Part shown: positions 35,666 through 48,000 of the stretch, piece by piece
How the letters are laid out: the number at the start of each line of letters is the position of its first letter
How positions within the stretch are numbered: the first letter of the stretch is position 1
NCBI RefSeq assembly: GCF_024868665.1
Contig: NC_079890.1
Location: 30,878,705 to 30,942,704, forward strand
Reading direction: 5' to 3'
Source: Triplophysa rosa
Taxonomy: Eukaryota; Chordata; Actinopteri; Cypriniformes; Nemacheilidae
Length of the DNA: 64,000 nucleotides
Notes under the pieces: model-generated
What the model was told of the DNA's origin: nothing
Databases searched by the model: none
Seen by the model: the letters and a program-made list of their open reading frames with translations, nothing else
Position numbers and translations under genes: made by a program

Positions 35666-36295
35666 GAGCACACATTTAGGATAAAGGAGAGAGAAGCACA
35701 GGTCAAATATAACAGATAATAAATTCCTATATGCAATATTAATTAAGTAAAACTTTAAGATTCTAAAGCAGCCCCCCCGGTCAGGCAGATAGTGCAAAAA
35801 CAGTATGCAAACGGTGGCGAGGAACCCAAAACTCTAATCGAGAAAAAAAACCTCAGGAGAACCCAGGCCCAACCAGGGGATTCCAGTTCCCCTCTGGCAA
35901 AAGCTGCTGCCTCTGCACAAGCTCCAGAGAGCTTGCACAACAAGGCTAAATAAAATAAATAAACTTAATAATAAAATAAATTATAGTTTAAGATTATCAT
36001 TAATAATCTAATAGCATTTGAAATTTTGTGGTGAAGACGTGTCAAGTGACCGCGTCCTTCTTTATCCAGCTCTATCATCTCAGCTCTTGTCAGGTCCCCA
36101 CTTCCCATTCTCCGCTCTACCATCAGGTCAGGCCATGAACTGCATCCTGCTCGCTGTGGTAACCTTGGAACAATGAGACAAGACTGGCTGAGAGTAGAGT
36201 ACTGTTCTGTACTCTTTGATGCAACAAGTACATCAGTTGTGTTTTTGGTTCCGGTTGATCTAACTAATGCAGCCTAAACCCTCTGAAGATTTATA

Positions 36296-36808
36296 TTATG
36301 GAAGAGTAGTGTATGCAAGATTAAAAAGATGCGTCTTTAGTCTAGATTTAAACTGACAGAGTGTGTCTGCCTCCCGGACAGTGCAGGGAAGACTATTCCA
36401 AAGTTTAGGCGCTAGATAGGAAAAGGATCTACCACCTGCACTTGATTTTGAAATTCTAGGTATTACCAACTGACAGGACGCCTGAGAGCGTAATGCACGT
36501 GAAGGACTGTAATACAAAAGGAGTTCATTCAAGTACTGAGGAGCTAAACCATGTAAGGCTTTATAGGTAATAAGCAAGATTTTAAAGTTAACGCGATGCT
36601 TTATAGGTAACCAGTGCAAGGTTGACAGAACCGGGCTAATATGTTCATACTTTTTTGTACGTGTAAGAACTCGAGCTGCCGCGTTTTGGACCAATTGGAG
36701 TTTTTGTAATAAGCCTGCAGGGCAACCACCTAACAGTGCATTACAGTAATCTAGTCTTGATGTCATGAATGCATGAATTAACTTCTCTGCATCTGAGATT
36801 GACAGCAT
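36296..36808 (-). pseudogene. LINE reverse transcriptase, C-terminal fragment
   Basis: An uninterrupted 170-codon minus-strand frame with the CR1/L2-type RT C-terminus: SDAEKLIHAFMTSRLDYCNA, LLGGCP, KLQLVQNAAARVLTRTKKYE, HWLPIKHRVNFKILLITYKA, LWNSLP and FKSRLKTHLF. Lacks the catalytic YADD region and the endonuclease. The open frame suggests a fairly recent insertion but it cannot encode an active enzyme. Confidence 0.85.
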
Positions 36809-37561
36809 ATGACGTAGTTTAGATATATTCTTAAAATGGAAAAACGCAATTTTACAGGTGTTGGCGACGTGGCTCTCAAATGACAGATTACTATCGAATA
36901 GAACGCCAAGATTCTTTGCTGACGACGAGGGTTTTATGGAACATCCGTCAATAGTTAAACAGTATTCTTGGTTTTAGTCCCGGTTTTTGTTCCTCCTATT
37001 GAATACAGCCATTCTGACTTAGTTTTACCACTCAAGGGAGCATGTCCCGGTGTGTTCACGTGGGAAAGTGACGTCAATGCATACCCTCTATAGCATCTTG
37101 TTGAGCGTTGGACCCGGAAACAGTATATAACCTTCCATATATGGTGATGCGTGACGTCAGACTAAACAACCGAATATGACAGGCGACACATTAAGTGATT
37201 CAAAGGAACATATAAATAAAAAGGGTCAATATCAGTTTTGTGTTTGTTAGACAACCTTATTATTTGGGGAGTTGACATGCATTATGGGACATATGGTGAT
37301 GTCTATGTGTATCCATCAAACCATTTTTATAACCGTCTAAGCACTCAGTCAGAACCACCTTCAAAGTTCTGACTATCCAGATAGCCCTAAAAATGAGGAA
37401 TTCACACAGAAAACACATTAAAGGTATGTTCGACTTGATGCGACGCCAAACAGACTGGCGGATGACATCAAATTACTGCGCGAGAGAGTCTAGAGCTGAC
37501 TGCTCCATATGCTTTTGAATCACTCTTGCGGTGCCGCATTAAATCAAACAAGCCTAATGTC

Positions 37562-38001
37562 TAGGGATGTAACGATTCACTCAGCTCAAGATGCGATGCG
37601 AGTCACGATTCTGATCTCACGATGCGATTTATTCACGATTTACTTTTACAAAATGAGTTGAAACAAATTAGAAATGAACAACTTCGCTTGCATTATTTCT
37701 TAAATGCTTCACGTTTCTTTGTATAATAAAATAATTATTTCAAATAACAAAACTAAACTGCAATTTTATAACAAATTAATAATAGAAAAAGTCTCTTTAA
37801 TATAAACAAACTAATGCTGTCTGAGCTTTTCTTGGATTTTTTGCATTTAAGAAATATCAGCATGTCCACGTTTAGATTTGCAGTGAAAATAGCGGCCAAA
37901 AAATGTAGCCTATTGCGATTCAGTTCACACCTCAACCGATTTGAATCGTCACTCATTATAACCGATTTTCAACCGGCTCACGGTGAATCGTTACATCCCT
38001 A
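37562..38001. mobile_element. hAT-type MITE with perfect 8-bp target duplication, copy 1
   Basis: Starts TAGGGATGTAACGATTCA and ends with its reverse complement TGAATCGTTACATCCCTA. Directly flanked by CTAATGTC at 37554-37561 and 38002-38009. Length 440 bp, no transposase. An 8-bp duplication is the hAT signature. Its relative is at 44496. Confidence 0.92.
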
Positions 38002-38233
38002 CTAATGTCTAATAAATCTTTTCTCGGTTTTGACATTAAGGCAAAATATGACATCACAGCATCAAAAGAGCGATTCAAAATTGAAAACACCGATAGCCAG
38101 ACTCATTTTCATGGTGGGATGAACTGGGCAGTCATTATTGGATTTAAGCATCCAGTCAGATGAGTTTGATTAATTAAAAATATATATATTTCTTAAGTTT
38201 ACAAATAGGCTCTACTACCAACAATTTTCTCCT

Positions 38234-38239
38234 TTTATT
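38234..38239 (-). terminator. tdrd7: Candidate poly(A) signal of tdrd7
   Basis: AATAAA on the minus strand about 820 nt beyond the tdrd7 stop. 38240-39056 would then be the 3' UTR. No closer canonical hexamer was noticed, but variant signals are possible. Confidence 0.35.
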
Positions 38240-39056
38240 TCTAAAATATTTACCACCTGTAGTGAAATCCAAGTGCAATCCTTGTGCCAACAATGTAACT
38301 CTTTCTAGTCTTTAAATTGAATCTATATTGTCATATTCAGTTACAGCTCAATCATTTACTACAGTATGCCATTGCTATGGAATTAGTGTAAACACATAGG
38401 ATTGACACATTGTAAACATAATCATACTATACTATAAGGCAAAAAAATCAATAAATAATGCCAAACATAAATCTAAAGCTTGGACAGCTTCTAATTTGTT
38501 TATAGAAGAAGTCTTATTCCTAATGCCTTTAGATCTTTAGTCTCCAAAAAGCTTGTCCATGTAAACAATATCTGAAATGACAAACTTTTAGCCTGGCGCA
38601 AATTAAAGCACATTGTGCATCGTCTCTTAAAGAGTTGTAAACTTGCAGCTTTTGGAAATGCTACACTGTTAACATGAAGCATGACATCATAACATACTTT
38701 TTCGAAATACAATACAGACAATCTAGTTGATCTGTTCTTGAATAACTTAAGGTCTCACACATATAAAATCTTGTTTTCATTTACTACGGATCTTCACAGC
38801 TTTTTTCTGTTAAAGCAAAGGCAAAACTCTCCAAGCGTTTAGAGAGCATTTAACACTGCTTAGCTTAAAACCGCTTTAAAAGGCGCTGCAAATTTCAATC
38901 ATATATTTTAAACTCTACGATTCACATTGGATCAGGCAGAATTGTGTTCAAGTCACATTTGGAAAAACAAAACCTAAATCTGCAGCATCCCAGGATGGCA
39001 CTAATAAGCACAAATATAAGACTCCTTCAGCACTCTGTTATTAGTTAATCGTGGTT

Positions 39057-42000
39057 TTACGCAGCATTGGTCCACTCATCAGTAAATTCAGCCATAATGT
39101 CGTGCAGCCACATGTCTCTTTCCTCTTGTGAAGTGTCCACCAGGTAGACGACAACCTTACGGTCCCACAGCTGTGATGCCCCCTGCTGTGATTCTAGCTG
39201 GGCCACCAGAGGCTTCTTCTCAACATGATTCCTGAACACAATGGAGGCCTCTTCAGACCAATGCCTGGACTTCACACCTGAAACAAATACCCCTTAAAGT
39301 CTTTAATGTGTCTAAATATTACATCAGAGTTTTCAAACAAAGTAAGAATTACATTGTACCTAGTACATATGACAATAAAGAACTTCAATTAAGAAACTGT
39401 TTAGATACAATCTTTTGAGTTTAGGGTCACTTATTCATTTTTTTCCACATATTTGAGTTCTCATCAAAACTAATTATATTAAAATTAAACATCTATTATA
39501 AAATTAAACACATATATAATAAAATTATTAAATGAACTACTGTATAATGAAATTATAATAAAATCCAAAAATAAAACGATAACATCCATAACTTACATAA
39601 ATTAAAAATGATTACATTGTAACATCTTCAAAGTAATCACCCTTTGCCTAGAATTTGAATTCTCTCAAAATTTTATCAGCCAAATTCTTGAGGTCTCACC
39701 CCAAGTTGTTTTGCAAACAATCCAGAAGGAATTCCTTTTTATGCTGGGCTCTTATTGGCTGCTTTTTCTTCATTATTCAAAGTCATTTATTTCAAAAACC
39801 TTTTATTATATTTTAATTTAAAATGAAAGAAGCTAATATGTTTGCACAATTACATTTTTGTCTACAAAACTTTTAAAAACATTTAAAGACACACCTTTAG
39901 ATCAAAAGGTCTGAGGTAGAAAGAAATGTACCAGAAACCTAAAATAAAACTCCTTGGATTCCTAATATTGAATAGAATGTATTGCACTTAAATAACGGAA
40001 CATGTTTTCTTAACTTACTAAATAGGTTTCCTTAATAAAAAAAAGGTTGTCAGTTGACAGTGCCTCGAAAATGAATAGTGCACTGCTTTTAATTAGAACA
40101 TTTCTGTGTTAAGATTTTTGGAAAAGAACTGGATAGTTGACAAATAAACTGTACACGAGTCCTATGGTGTGACAACAAGAATGTAGAAAACAAACTGTTA
40201 ATAATAAAAAAATTCTGAGTAATATTTCTATTCTAAAACAGCATAAGATTTATCTTCATTGTTGTTACACCATAGGACACGTGCAGTTTATTTGTGACCT
40301 ACCCTACATTTCAACAACTAAAAGACCCTTTCTAAGAGAAAATCAAGTGTACCAGCCAGTTGAGCAGTGATGGCCTGAAAGGGGAGTTGGCAGAACTCTT
40401 GGATGAGCGGTCTGAGCCGAGTGCATCTCACCAGCTCATGTTTGCCATAGTCCAGCTGATAAACGGACACCATACCATTGTTCAGAACTCCTTTCACCAG
40501 AACACGGTACCAGCTGACAAATGACACAGAGGAAAAAGGATCACATGACATCTAGACACAGGTAGAGTAAATATCCTGTTGACTCTTTTGGCCAGAAAAA
40601 GTGACCATATGCACCAGACTTCCACACTTACTTGTTGTCCACCTTGGCAGCGCAGATCTGATTCTTCTCCACTTTAAGTGGTTTCTCCTCTGTCTTATTA
40701 TAATGCAGAATCATCTCCCCCATCAAAACCACTAATTTGTACATATCCTGCCATGGCTGAAGCACAAAGTGAGCAGGGTGGCACGCCACAGAAACAAAAA
40801 CATCTATATTCTCCCCAACTTCTGGCAACACCAGCGCTGGAGGAAGAGAAAGATGTTTGGTCGGAGAGCCTGGTGGTGTGCCCTGGCTGCCAGGTGGAGA
40901 TCTCCTTCTGGGTGTGTGTAGAGCTTTATCTACTGTCTGGGTAGAGACAGGGATTGTCAGGGAGGATTTTGAAGGGCCACGACTGCTTAAGAAAACATCC
41001 TTCTGGTGGTTCCACAGATCAGAGTCAGCCAGCTGTTGGTTTAAACTGCAGCTTGTGTCCTGGACGTTTTTGTTGGTGAAGAGATAAACATGAGCAAGGC
41101 GTTTGTTATCCACCTTGGAGATCTAGAAAAAAATGACAATTTGTTTAGTGTTTGTTCAGGTTTTTTTCAGTTGCAACATCAATGGACTGGTTTAGTTTAC
41201 TTTTAGGCAGATACGTGCCGGGTGGGGGGCTTTGGGGGCTTGAGCCTAGGCCCTTTTTTATATAAATTAATATATGCGTGTGCTCGTGTGTGTGTTTCTG
41301 TTTGCACACAGCTTTCCCTGTCAAACAAATAGAAAATATCAGGTCAGGTCGAGAAATGTTGAGAGTTCCGATGCCTTTCTCCCATCCGCGTCTCCACGCA
41401 GCCGCGCATAGCGCGCATGCGCAGCACAGCTGTGTAGCACAACATTGTTTGGCACATCAGGCAGAGCGCAAGTGAACCCCTCCCTCCTCTCCAGTAGCGT
41501 TTGTCTTGGTGTGGAGGCGAGTGGTGATGAACAGACTAGCTGTGCCTCGAATTCACAGCTAATTATTCAAAAGACAAAGCACAAATATTGTTTTGCTAAC
41601 ATCCATCACTTATGAGCTAATGAGTTAGATAAGTTTAAAGTCATTGGCATAAGTTACATGCTAACTTAATGGAGAAACGACAGCTGAACACAATCAAATT
41701 AATATCAGAACTGCCTCATTGACATGTAAATCATGCGTTAAGTAATTCAAATGTGCTAACTTGCATACATTTGTTAGGCAATGCAGATGAATAGGATAAA
41801 CAAAATAACTAAAGCATATCACAAGTTATTAGTTAATATGACTTACAACAAGAATCTTTTCCCTTGAAATGTTATGTTTAAATATGCAGATATACAGTAC
41901 TGTATATTATGCAGCTTGTTTTGGCTGATTTAGCAGAAATCTACAGAAGCAAACAGATGAGGGTATAGTAGGCTTAAAACAAACACCTTAATGTGTAGTT

Positions 42001-45000
42001 TGGAAATGTCCTTTCCATTAGAGCAAAAGAAGACATGAAAGCAAAACAGACCAACATCTCAAAATTGAACAGTACATTAAGTTTGATGTCAGACTCCTCA
42101 TCTAATAACTATCCATTTTATATGTTGTGTATGCGCTGATAGATCTAAACAGCCCTTCCTCAAATGTGAAACAAAGTTCTTGTCACCATCAGTGTGTGTG
42201 TGTGCGTGGTACAGTAATTATAACAACAATAATAATGTTAATAATAATAATTAGTTAAGCTGCTGTATTTTGTCAATCATTTTTTGCAGTGTGTTTTAAT
42301 TATTTTTGCAGGTTTTTGTCCTGTAAAATAACAAATTAGCACCAAATGCCTTTTTCAGTTTAATGTGAAGGTCATTGTTGGTGTCCCAATAACACCAAAA
42401 TAATTAAAACCTTTTATTGGCTTGTGCAAAATAAAAAAATAGCATAGAAAACATAAACATTGTGGCATAGCTTCCTTTGTTGTTGCCTGTTATTGTGATA
42501 AAATTATTCGTGATTAAATTTTGTTTAGAAAAAATTAAAACAAATATGAGAAGTGCCCTTTTTTCCACTTGAGCCCCTGCCCCTCAAAATGTCTGTGCAC
42601 GTCCCTGCTTTTAGGGTCCTGATATATTATACAGGCAAAGTGGTTTGTCTTTTTAAAAACAGTAGTGGTTCATTGGTTCCTGGTTCTTTATTATTCTGCA
42701 TGTTACATATAACCCTGCAATATTTCCCACTTTTCAAAGGAGGTTTAACTCTGGATTATAAAACTTTGCTCCACGGCAATTGCAGAAGATGTACTGGTGG
42801 CACAAAATGCTATGTGCTATGTTTCTGTGATATTAGATTAGCTTAAAGGTTCGGTAAATTCTGTTTACATCTCTTTATTAGAATGATCTTGCTTGTTCCA
42901 CAAACACCATGCATTGTACTATGTTTTACCGTTTCTGTTTATTTCTGTTTTTTATTTATCATTTCTCCTGTAAAGCCGCTTTGGAACAATTGTGAAAAGT
43001 GCTATATAAATCAAATTGTTTTGAATATAGGTTCAAAAAGGTTAAAAATGTAGAAAAATCTAAATCCTTAAATAAATGTGAAAACAACTTTGCTCAAGCC
43101 TTTCTTATGTTCCTTATTTCTGACATGTGAGCCAGGTTATGCAGTGTAACTTTGAATGCCAATAACGGTGATTTGAACACAGCGTAAGGGATAGTTCACC
43201 CAAAAATAAAAATTATTTCGTAATTTAGTTTTATATATTTAAAAAACAAACGTTGATAACTAAACAATGGCCCCCATTGACTTCCGCTATATGGACACAA
43301 AACCACTGAGAAATTTCTTAAATGATCTTATTTCGTATTCCACAGAAGAAAATCATAGAGGTTTTAACAGGTTTTTGACAGTGAATAAATAAAGACAGAA
43401 TGTTTTCTTTGGTGAACTAATAACATGAGACTGACCCTCATAGTACATTCACTGCAGTGGAGAACTGTGTCCCTCAGCCACTGTACAGCATCAGGAGTCC
43501 ATGAGCCCACACTCATAGACAGATCTGCCAAACAGCATTTCAGAGCCTGCAGACAGACAAAAACTCACATAATTCTGTACGTTTAGAGGACATTTCTGTT
43601 CAGAAGTGGACACTCATCTGCAGCATGTAAGATATAGAGGACATTAAATATTTTTATTACACGGCTCGTTGGAATGCTTGATTCTGATTGGCCAGTCACG
43701 ACATTTGCAGGTTTGTTATTCCCAGATAACAACCTCTCAAAGCTAATAACACACAGTAACCCAGATGCAGCAAATCATTTTGACAGTTTTTTTGACAAAT
43801 TAAATATGTCTTTTAATAACATAGATGACATTATATTTACAAATGATTCAACCAAATTGCCTGTTCGTGACATTTGAACCTCGTTTCTTACCTTAAAAAC
43901 TAAAGAAAACAGCTTTTCACCGCGGAAGGTCTGCATTCGGTAAAAATGAGCTAATAAAATATTTCTAATTCAAATTTTATGTCCAGTTTTTTTCTCATGT
44001 GGCAAGTAGCCGTGTAATAAGCGGAATAATGTACAAGCGGCCGGCTGTTATTGCGATAACAACCGGCTGCCTGTACATTACTCCTTATATAAGGACTCGC
44101 ACAACTCATGCTTGCTGTGTGACATCACAATAATTTCATAAATCAGAGATTCTACGTAGATCCTGGGTAGTCCTCGAAATAATTTGCATAGTGCGCACGC
44201 TCTAGTTTTGAGCTACAGGCAGTGAAAATTTTCGATTTTGGTTGAATTTGAGGTTTTCATGAAAATAAGTGCATTAAGCCCTCGTCTAGCAATCCCAATG
44301 CTCCAAATAAGCATCTAAAATGATCTTTATTTGTACGTTACATTTTCTGAGAAGTGGACGTTCCCAAATCTTTCCTAATTAAAAAGATGCGGGTCCATCG
44401 GATAGCAAAGCACTTGTGCATCTGACGTTTTGCGGTTTGTTAAAAAATATGCAGCAAAGAAAAAATAAAGTGCGGGACATGTTTGATGTCAAAAGTAGGG
44501 ATGTAACGATTCACTCAGCTCACGATGCGATGCGATTCACGATTCTGATCTCACGATGCGATTCATTCACGATTTACTCACGATTTATTTTGAAAAAATG
44601 AGTTGAAACCAATTAGAAATGAACAACGTCCCTTGCATTATTTCTTAAATGCTTCACGTTTCTTTGTATGATAAAATAATGTTTTATTTCAAATAACAAA
44701 ACTAAACTGCAATTTTATAACAAATTAATAATAGAAAAAGTCTCTTTAATATAAACAAACTAATACTGTCTGTGCTTTTCTTGGATTTTTTTGCATTAAA
44801 GAAATATCAGCATCCACGTTTAGGTTTGCAGTGAAAATAGCGGCCCCTGCTGTTCAAAAAATGTATTGCGATTCAGTTCAAGCCTCAACCGATTTGAATC
44901 GTCGCTCATTATAACCGATTTTCAACCGGCTCACGGTGAATCGTTACATCCCTAGTCAAAAGACTTGTTAAGAGAGATAAAGTGTGGGACCTGATTGATT

Positions 45001-48000
45001 TTAAAAGAGTTATTAAGAGTGATTTGTTATGAAAACGATCTTCCTCGCGCTGAAGGACACATCCGAAGAGTGCGCACAAAGCTCTCAGACAGTGTGTGAT
45101 CCCGATATACACGTATACACAGAAATACAGTATTTAAAAACACTTGTTTCTGCAAGATTTCATGCAGACACAATCTGTTATATATTAAGTGAATGTTTGG
45201 TTAACTGTTGGGGGAAAATATCTGATGCTGAACATTATATTACATCCGTGCATTACAGTAGATCTTAAAGATGTTGGTCTCAATGTCAAACGATAAAAAA
45301 AGTTAAGCATATACATTTTCATATAGATTTTGGTTTTGACTTTGCGTGTGCCAAATCTATTGGAATTACCAGTGAATTTAAGGTATGGTTGCAGTGATTT
45401 TGTTTTTGGAACTTTTGACTTTGCTGACTCTATCGACTTTAAACAGGTACTGTGCTGTGCATGGGAAGAATGGCAGTGAAAAAAACACAATTCTATGCAT
45501 ATACTCAGAATAATGAAAACTGCATGTAAATGGGAGTGAAGAGATTTGCTCATGTCATGTAAACACTGTTAAGTCCTTATATTAAGAAATCCTTCATAAT
45601 CATTTTAATGATGCACATCACGTAAACATTGATGCACAATTCAGCAGTCAGTCGTGGCATCTGTGTATGTCTGTGTGTGAACTCAACAAACAACATGACA
45701 CATGAATTTTTGAAAAGATCTTTTTTAAATTAGGCACAGGTGTTCACCATTAGATACTTTAAAAAAGTTTAAAAAATCTAGGGCCTGCACTGTTTCCCAA
45801 CCCACCCACCTTACAATACAGACCCTACTTCTAACTCTTAGTGAGACCATGGGGTGAACTGAAGAACACCTGCCCGCCCTTTATTTCAGGGGACTATTCT
45901 AGAAGTAACACTAAAAAAATCCGAAAAAGTAGGGCATAATATACTGTATTAATATGAAGGAATTTTCCATATTCATTTTTACAGTTGTTTTACCTGTATT
46001 TTAAATTTTGCACTGCATTAAATTACATTTTAGCATTAACGGAAATGTCCGTAAAATAAAGGAAAATGAACTGGTAATTTTCTACGGGATTTTTTTTACA
46101 GTGAAGACTATATCTGTCATGATTCTGCCTCATCATGTCATGTCTTTCTTGGTCTAGTGGCAGGATCATGGACAGAGCCTCATGTTTTGTGTGGAGAGAG
46201 ACATGTTATTGTTGGGTTTGACATAACATGCGCTCTCTCCGGTCTCTTTGACCCCGCCCCTCTCGTTTCCTCGTTTAGCTTTCCATCAGTGTTTCATTCC
46301 CGACACCTGTCCCTTGTTAATTATCCTTTGTTAGTCTCCCTATATAATGCCCTTGTGTTTGCTGTCCTGTGCTGGTTTGTTTTGTTTGATATCTTCCCCG
46401 ATGACCTTGTCTGTCTAGTTCCTGCCCAGTCCCTGAAAGTAAGCCTTGTTTGTGTTAGTTTTTAGTTCTTGTTTTGCCCCCTTGCGGGAAGTGTTTGTTT
46501 TGCTGTTTTATGCTACCCTTGGTTCTTTGTTTAGTTTCATGTTTGCCCCCTAGTGGGTTTTTGATTTATTAATAAAGTACTTTTTTAAACTTTAACTGTC
46601 TGCGTCTGGGTTCTGCACAAACCGTGACAATATCTAAGAATCAAGAAGACTATATCTAAATATACTAAACTAGAGCAAGTAGCCAACAGTTCAGCCCAAA
46701 GCACAGCACCAGAGTTAGAAAAACAAAAGTATCTAATGGTGAACACCGGATCAGGTGACTAATCTAAATGAATGTGTAAACTATTCGCTTTGAAAATGTT
46801 ATCAGAGATAAAAAGATCTTTAATTTAGGTGCTAAGTGTTCGCCATTAGATACTTTAAACGGATGTCTCCCAACCCACCCACCTTACAGTACAGGCCCTG
46901 CTTCAAACTCTTAGTGAGACCAAGGGGTGAACTGAAGACCACCTTCTAGGGCACTATTCTAGAATCAAGACTATATCTAAATATCCTAAATAGAGCAGCC
47001 AACAGTTCTGCCCAAAGTGCTGCACCAAAGTTAGGAAATAAAATAATCTAATGGCGAACACTGGATCAGGTGACAGATCTAAATCAAATTTTATCGAACA
47101 AATTGCGTTATCATTTAAGATATTGTTAGTGAGTGATTCAATTTTTTTTGTAAATATCTTGTCATTTAAAACCACGTAATTGTTTTAAATCTTATTCGTA
47201 TCTTGATTCATTACATATCTGACATTATCTCAAGATAACAAATCAAGAAGAATATATAAGAATACGATGTGCTTGTTACACACAAAGTTTATTGTATAGA
47301 TAAACATATACAGTTACCACACAAGCAAGCGAGTGTAATTATATTATTTTATTCTTAAGACCAAAATTAAGATGTTCTTAAGAAAATATTTGAGAACGTT
47401 TTAAGAAATGTTTGAGAATCGCACTTACGAACATTCTTACGAATTTCCTATAATTTATCTTAAAGTCCCAGCGAAATTAAAAATGACAATTCTTATTTTT
47501 TCATGAAATATTGCAGCGTTTATAGTAAATAGCTTATGAATGTGGGTTATTTTCTTTTTAAAATTCATGTACCCTCATAATCGTCAGTTAAAATCTGAAA
47601 ATGCACTTCCCCCCTGAAATGACTTTGTCACATTAGTGGTGGGTCGTTCATGAACGATTCCTTCTTTTTGAACGCATCTTTAACATGACTCGGGAGTAAC
47701 GAGTTGTCTCAGAGAGTAATTCGTTTATTTTGTGTTGACCACGCATGTGCAACATTGTACCAGAAACAGAAATGATTAGTTCTTCTCCCAAGTCATCGGG
47801 TCCGAGCCCTTTCGTTCTATTTGTCAAATGGTAGCTCCGCAGGCAAACCTAAGTATATGCAGCATGTACCGGAGTCTTCGGGTCCAAGTCTTTAATGTTA
47901 CGTGACCGCTTCCCGGATCATCAGTCAGTGATGCATGTTACGTGTTATATGTTGTATTATTAGGACATGTTATAAAATGATCAAAAGTGTGCAATAAACA

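Larger units (their letters stand above)
35395..36985 (-). mobile_element. CR1/L2-like non-LTR retrotransposon, 5'-truncated
   Basis: Minus-strand order: end of the reverse transcriptase frame (36808-36296), then a 3' UTR of about 900 nt with a CA-rich microsatellite, ending in TATATAAATAAAGTTGAGTTGAG. The terminal AGTTG repeats suit LINE 3' ends. The 5' part (endonuclease and most of the RT) is missing, which is the usual result of incomplete reverse transcription. Confidence 0.8.
35165..37093. mobile_element. 1.93-kb element with 72-bp terminal inverted repeats, containing a LINE
   Basis: 35165-35237 and 37022-37093 are inverted copies of each other. Both begin CTATAGAGGGTATGCA, contain CGTCACTTTCCC and CGTGAACAC, and end TTGAGTGGTAAAAC. 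Identity by eye is above 80 percent. Apart from short flanks the interior is a minus-strand LINE fragment. I read this as a non-autonomous DNA transposon later hit by a LINE. No transposase and no clear target duplication were found. Confidence 0.75.
45738..46748. mobile_element. MITE with GGTGTTCACCATTAGATACT ends, carrying two insertions
   Basis: Left GGTGTTCACCATTAGATACT near 45740 is mirrored by AGTATCTAATGGTGAACACC ending near 46748. Internal tracts CCCAACCCACCCACCTTACA and CTCTTAGTGAGACCA match the neighbouring copy at 46833. The excess length is accounted for by an inner MITE (45907-46103) and a solo LTR (46115-46629). Confidence 0.7.

Noticed and set aside
35412..35797. Cys/Val-rich minus-strand and Thr/His-rich plus-strand frames
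   Set aside because: Products of the CA microsatellite in a LINE 3' UTR.
46157..46465. 102-codon plus-strand frame
   Set aside because: Falls inside the solo LTR, which by position and structure is non-coding.
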